A stretch of 64,000 nucleotides of DNA, from the NCBI RefSeq assembly GCF_050589605.1, contig NZ_JBNGOO010000004.1. The stretch is one strand, 5' to 3'. Shown piece by piece: positions 1-8,932 of this stretch. The position numbers and the translations under genes were made by a program. This stretch comes from Granulosicoccus sp947495035 (lineage in GTDB: Bacteria; Pseudomonadota; Gammaproteobacteria; Granulosicoccales; Granulosicoccaceae). Numbering within the stretch: position 1 is the first letter of the stretch; each line of letters opens with the position of its first letter. The notes beneath the pieces were generated by a model. That model made no database searches. It saw nothing but the letters and a program-made list of their open reading frames with translations, and was not told where the DNA came from.

Positions 1-764
1 TTCACCGCAACCACCAACGGCACGTCGAATTGTGGTTGGAGCCTGATGGCAGAAGCCGACAACGGACCGCCACCCATGATGACCGCGCTGGAGCCATCTT
101 CATCAATGGATTCCTGCACGGCAGCCGCCAAGGCTTCGTCCAGCTTCTCCGGAGATGTGACCAGTACCTTCGGATCTCCCGGTGTCACTCTGACTCCCTT
201 GTATTGATCCTCATAGCCCAGCGAAGCCGCCTTCTGCCGAAAGGACTCGATCAGGCCTTCATCCGGCGTGACAGTGACAATGCCGAACTCCCGACCGCCC
301 GATGCAGCCTCGTGAAACACCTCTTCGCCGATACCGTATACCGGAATATCAACGACGGCGCGTAGCTCTTCCAGACCCGGATCGCTGAAGGCCGACACGA
401 TGATGGCTACCACATCATCGCGTGCAGCGACCTCTGTACCTATCTGCACCACACCCGGTATGGCATTTTCCATATCTTCAGGTGTTGTCAGAAGCGCCGG
501 GGCTCCTTCGTTACTTCTCTCCTCGACGCTAGCCTGACCATCGACCTCCATGCGCGCCAACTCTGCCATCGAGTGAGTCGCTCCAGTACTGGAGTTCGGA
601 TTGATCAGGACAATGGTTCGCGGGGCAGCTTCCACGGGTGTGCTCGTATTGTCGTCTGCAACGGCAGCTGTGCTTGCCATGGCCAGGCCCGTCAGAGCCG
701 CACCGACGAGTATCGGACGCAGATCTGACAGGTTCCTGAATGCGGATGTGACTCTGAACAGCAT
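1..764 (-). CDS. Exported Asp/Glu/hydantoin racemase-like protein, partial (C-terminus beyond window)
   Basis: I translated this gene directly; it runs off the left edge, leaving 254 N-terminal residues. The ATG at 764-762 follows an AGGAG ribosome site about 9 bases upstream. Residues 1-36 form a signal peptide (hydrophobic core about 18-34, cleavage near AVA-DD). The rest follows the Asp/Glu/hydantoin racemase fold: LINPNSST at 53-60, SAFSDPG at 124-130, and VIMGGGPL at 228-235. In the neighbouring cytoplasmic racemase the equivalent positions are catalytic Cys76 and Cys181; here they are Ala125 and Gly231, and the visible chain has no cysteine. Racemase activity is therefore unlikely. It lies downstream of the NCS1 permease in the same direction. 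A periplasmic ligand-binding role for the permease is my inference. Confidence 0.85.
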   Translation of the reverse strand, partial: MLFRVTSAFRNLSDLRPILVGAALTGLAMASTAAVADDNTSTPVEAAPRTIVLINPNSSTGATHSMAELARMEVDGQASVEERSNEGAPALLTTPEDMENAIPGVVQIGTEVAARDDVVAIIVSAFSDPGLEELRAVVDIPVYGIGEEVFHEAASGGREFGIVTVTPDEGLIESFRQKAASLGYEDQYKGVRVTPGDPKVLVTSPEKLDEALAAAVQESIDEDGSSAVIMGGGPLSASAIRLQPQFDVPLVVAV

Positions 765-813
765 ATCGATGATTCTCCTGTTGATGGACAAAACGGGATC
801 AATGAGGGTGAAC

Positions 814-842
814 CGGTTGGCGGGAAGTGACCCGGCCAACCG
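814..842 (-). terminator. Hairpin between the permease gene and the exported racemase-like gene
   Basis: A 7-bp stem (CGGTTGG at 814-820 with CCAACCG at 836-842) extends inward with one bulge. It lies 18 bases past the permease stop. No T-run follows, so it may be a partial terminator, attenuator or mRNA-stabilising hairpin. Confidence 0.4.
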
Positions 843-859
843 CGGGGCAAGGCGATCCT

Positions 860-2221
860 TCAGCTCTTGAATCGAGCCGCTGAAGGCAGTGTATTCATCA
901 GCACGTAGTAGCTCAGACCGGCCGGAATCAGGCTGGCGTACCAGGAAATACCGGAGAAAATCAATGCCACCACGACTCCGACAAGTGCCGCGATGAAACC
1001 TGCCCAGTTGATACCGCTGTACGGCCCGTTGGCGTCATAGAGCTTGTCGAGGTTCAGCTGACGCTTGCGCACGATGTAGTAATCCACCACCAGTATGGCG
1101 AAGATGGGACCGAGAAAGGCCGAGTATGTCTGGATGAACAGGCTCAGTCCGGCAGCCGATTCATCCTTGACCAGTTCCCAGGGAAAGGTGCAGAAAGCCA
1201 GCAGACCGACAGCCACGGCAGATTTCCTGAAACTCAGACCGAATACGTCCATCAGTGCATAGGCCGGGGGAATGACGTTGTTCAGAACATTCGTGGTCAC
1301 CTGGGCAAAGGCGATGAACAGCAGCGTGATGACCAGCAGCGGCTTGTTGTCCACGGCGCTGGAGAAGACCTTGATGGGGTCCACTTCACCGGTGGCGCCG
1401 GACACCATCAGTCCGATCAGTCCCATGAAGAGAGTGGCTGGCAGAATCGAATTGGCATAGATGGCCACCTGCCGAAACTTCGACACCCGGGTTTCCAGCT
1501 CGCGCGAATAATCGGAGACATTCAGCATCATCGTGCTGTAGACGCCCAGAAACAGCATGGTGGCACCCCAGAACGGCGCTCCCCAGGTGCCCTCGACATT
1601 GACCAGGTTCGTCGAGATCTGCTCACCATACTTGTCAATGACGCTGAAGAACATGTAGACCAGCGAGCCGATGATGAAGATCGATCCGATGTTCTCCAGC
1701 CACTTGATGCCATGAAATCCCAGTACCGACAACAGAATCTGCAACAGCTGGAAGCCGATGAAGAACACCACGATATTGTCGTAGCCGAACAGGGTGGCCG
1801 AAACCAGATTGAGGGCACCTGCGCCTATCCAGCTCTGGAATCCGAACCACACGATGGCCGGCACACTGCGCACCAGAGCCGGCATGCGACTTCCAGAAAA
1901 GCCGAAGGCACTGCGGGCCTGTACCATGAAGGGAATGCCGTATTTATGACCGGCCGCGCCATTGATGGTCAGGGCAATGCCGATGACCGCGCAACCGATG
2001 GCGATGGCAATCACGGTCTGCAACAGGTTCAGGGTACCCACCAGCCCCGAGCCGACCGTGAACGTGCCGATCGAGACACAGCCACCCAGCCAGGCGAACA
2101 GATAGGACCACTGCCCCATGATTCGCGTTTTCTGAGGGGCCAGTGATTCCTCACCCATGCCCTTCTGCTCTACCACTCCTGCCGAGTGTTCGTTGACGAC
2201 CTGTTCTGCTGTTGTACTCAT
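860..2221 (-). CDS. NCS1-family nucleobase/hydantoin/allantoin cation symporter
   Basis: This 453-residue inner-membrane protein has about twelve hydrophobic segments. It carries NCS1 signatures: the VWFGFQSWIGAG helix near residues 124-135, NVLNNVIPPAYAL in the second half, and the terminal LGPIFAILVVDYYIVRKR segment followed by LNLDKLYD. NCS1 carriers (Mhp1, PucI, CodB) import hydantoins, allantoin or pyrimidines with sodium or protons. The gene starts 16 bases after the hydantoin-type racemase, and a divergent GntR regulator lies beyond that, so a hydantoin-like or allantoin-like substrate is the best inference. The exact substrate cannot be read from sequence. Confidence 0.88.
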   Translation of the reverse strand: MSTTAEQVVNEHSAGVVEQKGMGEESLAPQKTRIMGQWSYLFAWLGGCVSIGTFTVGSGLVGTLNLLQTVIAIAIGCAVIGIALTINGAAGHKYGIPFMVQARSAFGFSGSRMPALVRSVPAIVWFGFQSWIGAGALNLVSATLFGYDNIVVFFIGFQLLQILLSVLGFHGIKWLENIGSIFIIGSLVYMFFSVIDKYGEQISTNLVNVEGTWGAPFWGATMLFLGVYSTMMLNVSDYSRELETRVSKFRQVAIYANSILPATLFMGLIGLMVSGATGEVDPIKVFSSAVDNKPLLVITLLFIAFAQVTTNVLNNVIPPAYALMDVFGLSFRKSAVAVGLLAFCTFPWELVKDESAAGLSLFIQTYSAFLGPIFAILVVDYYIVRKRQLNLDKLYDANGPYSGINWAGFIAALVGVVVALIFSGISWYASLIPAGLSYYVLMNTLPSAARFKS

Positions 2222-2236
2222 GGCTGTCTCTCCGTT

Positions 2237-2935
2237 CTACTTCGAGTTGGGCTGCGCATACGCGCAGATCTTGCTGGTGCCGAGTCCGACGCTGATCAGT
2301 CCCTCGACGAATTTCACGGCCACGGCAACCCCGTCAATGACGGGGATGCCGGTCTCGTCACTGAGCCAGCGGGTCAGATCGGCCATGCCGGCACAACCGA
2401 GCACCACCGATTCACAGTGATCCTCGTCGATGGCTCGCAGAATCTCCGCCTTCACTCGCTCTCTGGCATCACTCCCCTCTTCCTCCAGGGCCAGTACCGG
2501 AATCTGCGCCGAACGCACACGTCGACAGTGGTGATCGACGCCATAGCGACGGGCGAGCTCCTCGATGACAGGCACCGAGCGTGGCAAGGTGGTCACCACC
2601 GAGAAACTGGTACCCAGAATGGTGGCGGCCTTCATGCCGGCCTCGCAGATCCCCATGACAGGACCACTGGCAACCTCTCGACAGGCACCGATTCCCGGGT
2701 CGTCGAAGCAGGCCACCACCACGCCATCCACACCCGCCTTCTCGGCAGCAATGACCTCGTGCAGCAAGGGCCCGACCGACATGGCCTCGTCATAGTGGCC
2801 TTCGATGCTGGCGGGAGAGCCCACCGCCGTGCGGGCAATGATCTCGACCCCGGGGCCGGCAAAGTCGCGAGCACTCTGCGCGATCTTCTCGGTCATCGAG
2901 GCGGTGGAATTCGGATTGACTACCAGAATTTTCAT
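2237..2935 (-). CDS. Asp/Glu/hydantoin racemase family (hydantoin or allantoin racemase)
   Basis: This 232-residue cytoplasmic protein starts MKILVVNPNSTASM, the usual N-terminus of the hydantoin racemase family. Both catalytic cysteines are present: Cys76 in VACFDDPG and Cys181 in LGCAGM. Family members interconvert the D and L forms of 5-substituted hydantoins or of allantoin so that a stereospecific hydrolase can act. No hydantoinase, carbamoylase or allantoinase is visible in the window, so the hydrolytic steps must be encoded elsewhere. It is first in a minus-strand operon with the NCS1 permease, and its start faces a GntR gene. It could equally be another amino-acid racemase of the superfamily. 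Confidence 0.85.
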   Translation of the reverse strand: MKILVVNPNSTASMTEKIAQSARDFAGPGVEIIARTAVGSPASIEGHYDEAMSVGPLLHEVIAAEKAGVDGVVVACFDDPGIGACREVASGPVMGICEAGMKAATILGTSFSVVTTLPRSVPVIEELARRYGVDHHCRRVRSAQIPVLALEEEGSDARERVKAEILRAIDEDHCESVVLGCAGMADLTRWLSDETGIPVIDGVAVAVKFVEGLISVGLGTSKICAYAQPNSK

Positions 2936-2986
2936 AACGCTTTCTCATGCGGCCTGACAGATTGATTGACAAACAAGCTACACAAT

Positions 2987-2998
2987 ATTGTTAACAAT
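2987..2998. promoter_or_regulatory. Perfect 12-bp palindrome, candidate GntR operator
   Basis: ATTGTTAACAAT is a perfect palindrome in the AT-rich 205-base gap between the divergent racemase operon and the GntR gene. It lies 52 bases upstream of the racemase start. FCD-type GntR proteins bind short palindromes in such positions. An AT-rich, less regular TTGTAAATGATCATAA stretch follows about 10 bases later. Confidence 0.5.
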
Positions 2999-3140
2999 CA
3001 CAAGTATTATTGTAAATGATCATAAATGGTGCATAGAGATTCCTGCTGCACTGCTTTCGACACAATTTCCGGCAGCTAGCAGCAATGCCGTTAAATGAGG
3101 TAGAATTTTCACTTTAAATCAGTCACTTGAAGCATCCCCG

Positions 3141-3818
3141 ATGGCACAGGCTCCCGAACAATCGATAGTCGGAGGCGTTCTCGAAGCAATTGCCGAGCAC
3201 CGCCTTAAGGCAGGAGTAAAGCTCGGGGAACAGGATCTCTGCGAGATCTATCACTGCAATCGTGCACATGTCCGTCGCGCTCTGGCGACACTGGAAGCAC
3301 AGAAAGTTGTCAAACTCGAGCCCAATCGTGGCGCATTCATTGCCACCCCGACCCCCGAGGAAGCGCGCAACGTCTTCCAGGCCCGTCGTGCCATCGAGCT
3401 GGTCATTGCCAGGAATGTCTTGCGTCTGGCCGGACCCGAGGACATCGCCCGGCTGCGTGACCATGTCGAGCAGGAACATGCAGCCAGACAGTCAAGCGAA
3501 CGCAGGGATGCCATTCGCCTGTCCGGCAGATTTCACCTCATTCTCGGGGAGATGTGCGGTAACGAGGTTCTCGACGAGTTTCTGAACGAGCTGGTCATGC
3601 GCAGTTCGCTGATCATCAGCATGTACTCCGCCTCACAGGCCCCTCTGTGTGGTGATGAGGAACACGCGCGGATAGTCGATGCCATCGAGGCAGGCGAGGA
3701 GAGCGTCCTGATGGAACGTATCGAACACCATCTGCGTCACCTGGAACACAGCATTGCCATCGAACCTGCCAATACAAGTCCGGATCTGAAGGATATCCTG
3801 CAGCCCCCCGGGCCTTGA
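3141..3818 (+). CDS. GntR-family transcriptional regulator, FCD (FadR C-terminal) subfamily
   Basis: The 225-residue product has an N-terminal winged helix-turn-helix (about residues 8-75, with LKAGVKLGEQDLCE and the recognition region HVRRALATLE). A helical FCD ligand domain follows (about 83-215). Histidines in FHLILGEM, DEEHARI and IEHHLRHLEH fit the metal/ligand site of FCD proteins. It is transcribed away from the racemase-permease operon across a 205-base gap holding a perfect 12-bp palindrome, so it is most likely the local repressor answering to a hydantoin-pathway metabolite. The ATG at 3141 has only a weak ribosome site. Confidence 0.88.
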   Translation: MAQAPEQSIVGGVLEAIAEHRLKAGVKLGEQDLCEIYHCNRAHVRRALATLEAQKVVKLEPNRGAFIATPTPEEARNVFQARRAIELVIARNVLRLAGPEDIARLRDHVEQEHAARQSSERRDAIRLSGRFHLILGEMCGNEVLDEFLNELVMRSSLIISMYSASQAPLCGDEEHARIVDAIEAGEESVLMERIEHHLRHLEHSIAIEPANTSPDLKDILQPPGP

Positions 3819-3837
3819 ACCACGGCTGCCGCAGGCC

Positions 3838-3867
3838 GGTAGCCGCCTTGCGAAGGCCCCTGCTACC
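3838..3867. terminator. Nested hairpin between convergent genes
   Basis: GGTAGC (3838-3843) pairs with GCTACC (3862-3867) around an inner GCCTT/AAGGC hairpin. It sits between the GntR stop and overlaps the stop of the convergent hydrolase. It lacks a T-run, so a bidirectional terminator is a modest-confidence call. Confidence 0.4.
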
Positions 3868-5020
3868 TGTCGATGGCAAAGACCTCATCGTACTGCTGCA
3901 TGATGAAATCGAAGTCAGGGTTGAAGGTCGTGCGCGCCATCGGCACCTTGTCCGGAGACGCGGTCCCTTCTGCGCCACGCCAGCGATCATCCTTCTGGTA
4001 GTAGAGGCAGGCGCTGAAAACCGGCCATTCATTGCCGTTGCACACCAGCTGCTTCCCTCTGGCGCCGTAAAACGGATTATCAGGGGCCACCAGCACGCTC
4101 ATGTGAGCCTGATTGAGAATACGATACTCCGGGTAGGCACTCTTTCTCACGACTTCCCCGTCAGCCGCTTGCACATCACCATTGCCATAGAGCAGCAGTC
4201 GCTTGCGTGGTGAGGAAAATCGCTGCCTGAAAATACGTCTCACACGCTGCACACTGACAACCGAATCGTCCATGGAGGCAACCATCAAGACCGGCATGTC
4301 CAGCTTCTTCGATCCCCAGATATCATGCAGGTATCGCGTGCTCTTGTAATACTGCGCCGCCGCATTGATGGGTATGGAGTTGTATTTTGACGGATTGTCT
4401 TCGATGATCATGCCGCCGAACACCCACGGCTTCACATGCGATACCAGTGAAGCCCATCGCAGCAGAGAGTTGCGGGTACTGTAATAGGCCGGCGAGAACA
4501 GCAGCAGACCATCGATTCCCTCGTATTCGATGGCCAGTATGGTCGCGATGACACCGCCGAGTGAAAAACCTCCAATGAAGAACGGTTCGTCCCCCTGACG
4601 CCACAGTTCCAGCTGCAAACGTGCGGCGTCGAGCCACATCCGGTAGGTCACCTCAAGCTGAGCTTCCGGTGTATTGCCATGCCCGGGCAACAGAATGGCC
4701 CTGACATCGTAGCCGCGTTGCGCCAGCTCTCTGGCCATGTCACGCCAGACCGTCGGTGAATCGTTCAATCCATGAATCAGCAGATATCTGCCGCGATGAG
4801 GGACATCGCTGCTGGCCGGCATCTCGAAGGGGATGTTGTATTCGACATCCGACGCTCGGCGCTCCGGCAGCTGCGTCTCCAACAGGTAGCGGCGTACCTC
4901 CTCGATATGCGCCTGGAAATCCTGCTGTGGAGCCGGAAACCCGGCCAGCAAATCATCATCGGCGCGCGCCGCTGCGACCAGACAGAAAAGAAATACCAGC
5001 AGTGTGATACGCCGTGACAC
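3863..5020 (-). CDS. Exported alpha/beta hydrolase (serine esterase/lysophospholipase-like)
   Basis: The 385-residue protein begins with a clear signal peptide (MSRRITLLVFLFCLVAAARA, residues 1-20), so it acts in the periplasm or outside the cell. The fold shows the oxyanion HG at 83-84, LPGHGNTP at 111-118 and the nucleophile elbow GGFSLGG with Ser153. An acid in ASMDDS and a histidine in NQAHMS late in the chain complete a plausible catalytic triad. It resembles serine aminopeptidase S33/monoglyceride-lipase-type hydrolases. The substrate is unknown. It ends next to the convergent GntR gene and is probably transcribed alone. Confidence 0.82.
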   Translation of the reverse strand: MSRRITLLVFLFCLVAAARADDDLLAGFPAPQQDFQAHIEEVRRYLLETQLPERRASDVEYNIPFEMPASSDVPHRGRYLLIHGLNDSPTVWRDMARELAQRGYDVRAILLPGHGNTPEAQLEVTYRMWLDAARLQLELWRQGDEPFFIGGFSLGGVIATILAIEYEGIDGLLLFSPAYYSTRNSLLRWASLVSHVKPWVFGGMIIEDNPSKYNSIPINAAAQYYKSTRYLHDIWGSKKLDMPVLMVASMDDSVVSVQRVRRIFRQRFSSPRKRLLLYGNGDVQAADGEVVRKSAYPEYRILNQAHMSVLVAPDNPFYGARGKQLVCNGNEWPVFSACLYYQKDDRWRGAEGTASPDKVPMARTTFNPDFDFIMQQYDEVFAIDR

Positions 5021-5085
5021 GAAACGATCCTTGCAAGCTCGGGGACGGAAAACGAAGATGATAACCGGACCCGTTCACTCCTGCT

Positions 5086-6042
5086 TCATACGGAAGGTTC
5101 CGGGGACACCTGCCACTTCCCCGGTGGCATCAAGCGAGCGAGTATGGCGATCACCACAATGCCGAAGACCAATCGAGCCCAGAGAATGCCGGACAGATCG
5201 GCACCCAGAGCCAGGATCAGCAGGGTGTCTTCGATCATGCTGTGCAGCAGTCCCAGAAAACACAGGGCAATATAGGCATCGCGGCGGCTCAGCATGCCAT
5301 CGTCCAGATCCCGGATCAGCAGACCGGCACCGTAAGTCAGACCCAGCGCCACACCGATGACCGTGACATTGGCAGCCGAGCGCCCCAGACCGAAGAGTCG
5401 CAGCAAAGGTGACAGGCCGATGTGTATCAGTGTCTCCAGCCCGATGAGTCGGAGCAGCTTCAACAGCAGCATAAGGGTGAGAATGACCAGAAAGACCATG
5501 CCCAGTGCCTGCAGCTGAGCGAGCACCCAGGACCACAGACTGCCATCCGAGCCCACCGGCTGCCACACCCTCACCAGTGGCTCCTGCAACAGCTCGAAAT
5601 GCGAATACACCAGGTGCAACAGAATGCCCAACAGCAGGGCACCGCCCACTCGTAATGCAATGGTGACCCACCAGGGTACTCCCGCCCGACGCGCGACCGC
5701 ACCCTCGATGGGTATGGAATGGGCAAGCAGCATCATTGTCCCCAGCACGGTGACCTGCTCCACCGTCAAGGCCAGACCGGCAGCCATGTCATAAAACACG
5801 ATGATGCCGGCGAACATATTGCTCAGCAAGGTGGTTGCCCAGACAATGCCCAGCACGGCCGGTAGCCCCGCCAGGGCCATGGCCGGGCCCAGCGCCAATC
5901 CGATGAGATCCAGAATACCCAGTTCCTGCAGCAGCTTCACGACGATCAGCGCCGGCACCATGATGCGAAGCAGCACCAGATACACCTGAATCGTTTCGCG
6001 CAGCAGCGCCATTGCCTGCCGCCAGTAATGTGAAAATGCCAC
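5086..6042 (-). CDS. Gate (nucleoside recognition) domain membrane protein
   Basis: This 318-residue polytopic membrane protein has about eight hydrophobic segments and two Gate-like repeats. The N-terminal repeat contains MVPALIVVKLLQELG, WATTLLSNMFAGIIVFYDM and LLAHSIPIEGAVARRAG; a related block (LGLTYGAGLLIRDLDDG, LLHSMIEDTLL) recurs near the C-terminus. Gate domains occur in concentrative nucleoside transporters and spore-maturation proteins, but free-standing members have no firm function. A divergent Lrp-family gene starts about 130 bases away, which hints at control by an amino acid or small metabolite. An exporter or uptake role is inference. Confidence 0.75.
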   Translation of the reverse strand: MAFSHYWRQAMALLRETIQVYLVLLRIMVPALIVVKLLQELGILDLIGLALGPAMALAGLPAVLGIVWATTLLSNMFAGIIVFYDMAAGLALTVEQVTVLGTMMLLAHSIPIEGAVARRAGVPWWVTIALRVGGALLLGILLHLVYSHFELLQEPLVRVWQPVGSDGSLWSWVLAQLQALGMVFLVILTLMLLLKLLRLIGLETLIHIGLSPLLRLFGLGRSAANVTVIGVALGLTYGAGLLIRDLDDGMLSRRDAYIALCFLGLLHSMIEDTLLILALGADLSGILWARLVFGIVVIAILARLMPPGKWQVSPEPSV

Positions 6043-6169
6043 GCGGGAAGATCCATTGTCTGTCGAGGGAGCACCACGATACCTGCAGCGACGCAGAATA
6101 TTGTGTCCGATTGGGCCCGGTGAGAAACTTTCTTGGCGTTTTCATGAGCACGGAGTGCATAATCTGCAC

Positions 6170-6643
6170 ATGGATGCCATTGATCAACGGATTCTCGAGC
6201 AACTGCAGCAGAATGCCGATGTCACCAATCAGGCACTGGCCGAACAGGTCGGGCTTTCCCCCTCCGCCTGCCTGAAACGGGTCAGGCGGCTACACCAGAG
6301 CGGCGTCATAGACAGGATCGTGGCTCTGCTGAACCCGCAAGCCATCGCCGAAAGTCTCTATGTCATCATCGAAGTGACCATGGAGCGAGACAACAAGCGC
6401 CTGTACAAGCGCTTCGAGGATCGTGCGATTGCCAGACCCGAGGTGAAGCAGTGCTATCAGGTCACCGGCGAGATCGATTTCATACTGGTGATCTCGGTAC
6501 CCGACATGCAGGCCTATGATCGCTTCTGCGATGCGGTGCTGTACGCCGACGACAACCTGCGCAAATTCCGCACCCTGCTCTCGCGTAGGCGCAGCAAGTT
6601 CGACACCTCGACCACGATCGACCCGAGCGCCCTGACGCCCTGA
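6170..6643 (+). CDS. Lrp/AsnC-family transcriptional regulator
   Basis: From the ATG at 6170 the product is 157 residues, the normal Lrp length. The frame is open further upstream to 6056, but those 38 residues are basic, unrelated to the family and lack a good ribosome site. MDAIDQRILEQLQQNADV opens the classical winged helix-turn-helix (residues 1-60, with LAEQVGLSPSACLKRVRRL as the recognition unit). The C-terminal RAM/AsnC ligand-binding domain follows (about 68-145), including CYQVTGEIDFILVI. It is divergent from the Gate-domain gene and is the likely local regulator. Confidence 0.87.
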   Translation: MDAIDQRILEQLQQNADVTNQALAEQVGLSPSACLKRVRRLHQSGVIDRIVALLNPQAIAESLYVIIEVTMERDNKRLYKRFEDRAIARPEVKQCYQVTGEIDFILVISVPDMQAYDRFCDAVLYADDNLRKFRTLLSRRRSKFDTSTTIDPSALTP

Positions 6644-6687
6644 CGCCCCACAATCATTCTTGCAAAACGCAGCACGCCTGCGGCCTG

Positions 6688-6715
6688 GCGCGGGTTCGCC
6701 CGGATGAACCGGCGC
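6688..6715. terminator. Hairpin between the Lrp gene and convergent ffh
   Basis: GCGCGGGTTC (6688-6697) pairs with GAACCGGCGC (6706-6715) with one mismatch and an 8-base loop. It lies four bases beyond the ffh stop. No T-tract is present, so termination is only plausible. Confidence 0.4.
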
Positions 6716-6718
6716 GGG

Positions 6719-8107
6719 CTACTTCATCCCCATGCCACCCATACCGCCCATTCCACCCATGCCCGGCGGCATCTTGCCCTGCATGGCTCGCATCATCTTG
6801 GCCATGCCGCCCTTGCTCATCTTCTTCATGGTACGGGCCATCTGCTGATGCTGCTTGAGCAAGCGATTCAAATCCTGAACCTGCAAGCCGGCCCCGGCGG
6901 CAATTCGCTTCTTGCGTGACCCTTTCAGTATCGCCGGGTACTTGCGTTCCTGCTCGGTCATCGAGTTGACCAGCGCAATCATGTGAATGAACTGCTTGTC
7001 GTCGATCTTCTTCTTCATGGCATCGGGCACTTCACCCATGCCAGGCATCTTGTCCATCAGCGCCGCCATGCCGCCCATGTTGGCCATCTGCTCCAGCTGG
7101 TCCTTCAGGTCGTTGAGATCGAAGTTCTTGCCCTTGCGCATCTTGTTGGCAAACTTCTCGGCCTTGTCATGATCGACCTTGGCCGTGACCTCTTCCACCA
7201 GACTGACGACATCGCCCATGCCCAGGATGCGCGAGGCGATTCGGTCAGGGTGAAAGGTTTCCAGTGCATCGGTCTTTTCACCGGCACCGATGAACTTGAT
7301 GGGCTTGCCGGTGATGACACGCACCGACAGCGCCGCACCACCACGTGCATCACCGTCTGTCTTGGTCAATACCACACCCGTCAGCGGCAGCGCTTCACCA
7401 AAGGCCGCAGCCGTATTGGCGGCGTCCTGACCGGTCATGCTGTCGACCACGAACAGGGTTTCCACCGGCTTGATGGCGCTGTGCAGATCCTGGATTTCGG
7501 CCATCATCTCCTGATCGATGGCCAGACGACCAGCTGTATCGACCAGCAGCACATCCACCAGCTGCTTGCGCGCGGCATCCAGAGCGGCACGCGCGATGTC
7601 CACCGGCGACTGTTCTATCGAACTGGCGAAGAAGATCGCACCCACTGAATCTGCCAACGTCTCCAGTTGCTTGATGGCCGCCGGTCGGTAGACGTCACAG
7701 CTGACCACCATCACCTTCTTCTTGTCGCGCTCCTTGAGCAGACGTGCCAGCTTGCCGACCGTGGTGGTCTTGCCCGCACCCTGCAGGCCTGCCATCAGGA
7801 CGACGGCGGGTGGCTGCGTGGCCAGATTCAGTGGCTCTGCATTGTCGCCCATGATCGCCACCAGCTCGTCATTGACGACCTTGATGAAGGCTTGCCCCGG
7901 CGACAGACTGCCGATGACTTCCTGGCCCATGGCCTTGTCGCGAACCGAGTCGATCAGTTGCTTGACCACCGGCAGCGCCACGTCGGCCTCCAGCAAGGCC
8001 AGGCGAACTTCGCGCAGCGTGTCCTTGATATTGTCTTCGGACAGGCGCCCCTGGCCCCGAAGGTTCTTGATCGTACGGCCTAGACGCTCACTGAGATTGT
8101 CGAACAT
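6719..8107 (-). CDS. ffh: Signal recognition particle GTPase Ffh
   Basis: Ffh binds 4.5S RNA and nascent signal sequences and docks at FtsY for co-translational membrane insertion. At 462 residues it has the usual N domain (1-90), G domain and methionine-rich M domain. Motifs are GLQGAGKTTT at 107-116, DTAGRL at 190-195 and TKTDGDARGG at 248-257. The M domain (about 300-462) ends in repeated GMGG units, which is common. The gene order with ypjD and corB/yfjD nearby matches the arrangement in Escherichia coli, with a DUF2786 gene inserted here. Confidence 0.98.
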   Translation of the reverse strand: MFDNLSERLGRTIKNLRGQGRLSEDNIKDTLREVRLALLEADVALPVVKQLIDSVRDKAMGQEVIGSLSPGQAFIKVVNDELVAIMGDNAEPLNLATQPPAVVLMAGLQGAGKTTTVGKLARLLKERDKKKVMVVSCDVYRPAAIKQLETLADSVGAIFFASSIEQSPVDIARAALDAARKQLVDVLLVDTAGRLAIDQEMMAEIQDLHSAIKPVETLFVVDSMTGQDAANTAAAFGEALPLTGVVLTKTDGDARGGAALSVRVITGKPIKFIGAGEKTDALETFHPDRIASRILGMGDVVSLVEEVTAKVDHDKAEKFANKMRKGKNFDLNDLKDQLEQMANMGGMAALMDKMPGMGEVPDAMKKKIDDKQFIHMIALVNSMTEQERKYPAILKGSRKKRIAAGAGLQVQDLNRLLKQHQQMARTMKKMSKGGMAKMMRAMQGKMPPGMGGMGGMGGMGMK

Positions 8108-8206
8108 GTTCGGTCCTGTCTCGTGTTGGGTGGGTGTCGGTGATCACACGGCAAACGCCGGCCGCCGACAGATTTTCCACAGTATACGGGAGCGCGCGGT
8201 GGGCTT

Positions 8207-8932
8207 TCACGCGTTGGTAATGGTCTTCTGCCTGCGGCCGCCCACCTGTTTGTCCAGTGACACGCGGGATCCGTCATCCGAACCAGCGGAATGTGCCCGG
8301 CCATTGCGGTATCGCACACGTTTCGGGCGACCCATCGTCAGACCTTCCATGCAGTTTTCCCGGACAATCTCGCGCTTGAGTACCGTCAGGCTGGCCCCGC
8401 GAGGGATATCACCGCTTACGCTCTTGGCATCCTGTCGCGCCGCCTCTTCGGCTTCACGTCGCTCGCGGTCGATCTTGCGGGCGCGCTCCAGCACGGCCAG
8501 CGAGAAGCCGACGCGGTAGTCAAAGCTGGCTGACCGACCCGGTGGTACCTCGCCATCGCGCTTGCGCGCCTTCAGCGAGCGCTCCATGACATCGGTCAGG
8601 TAGCCATAGGTCAGGGAGGCGACCTCCGCATCGATACTGAACCCGCGGAACTCGATGGTACGTCCCTTGACGCAGATGCAGTCGTGCAGCAAGGCCACCG
8701 CGGAGCCCAGCACCCCCACATAACTGGGCACGGCACGAAAGTCCTTGCCGATGGAACTGGCACCGAACTCCGAGGTTTCCAGATCCGCTTCGGTGATGCC
8801 GAATTTCGCCATCAGGGACTGACAGCGTCGCATCGCGATCTCGGCCTCATGCGGACTGGATTCGCTCTCGAGGCCCATGGCGTAGAGCTTGCGTATCCGC
8901 TCCAGCAGTTTTTCGCGATCAGCTTTTTCCAT
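8207..8932 (-). CDS. DUF2786 domain protein
   Basis: From the ATG at 8932 this is a 241-residue soluble protein opening MEKADREKLLERIRKLYAMG, the typical DUF2786 start (EAEIAMRRCQSLMAKFGI follows). The frame stays open upstream to 9082, but those 50 residues are Cys/Arg-rich and unlike the family. The middle (about 70-170) has a globular pattern; the C-terminal third is strongly basic (RRQKTITNA end). DUF2786 proteins have no established function, and their basic tails suggest nucleic-acid contact. It lies 99 bases upstream of ffh on the same strand and is divergent from ypjD. Confidence 0.75.
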   Translation of the reverse strand: MEKADREKLLERIRKLYAMGLESESSPHEAEIAMRRCQSLMAKFGITEADLETSEFGASSIGKDFRAVPSYVGVLGSAVALLHDCICVKGRTIEFRGFSIDAEVASLTYGYLTDVMERSLKARKRDGEVPPGRSASFDYRVGFSLAVLERARKIDRERREAEEAARQDAKSVSGDIPRGASLTVLKREIVRENCMEGLTMGRPKRVRYRNGRAHSAGSDDGSRVSLDKQVGGRRQKTITNA

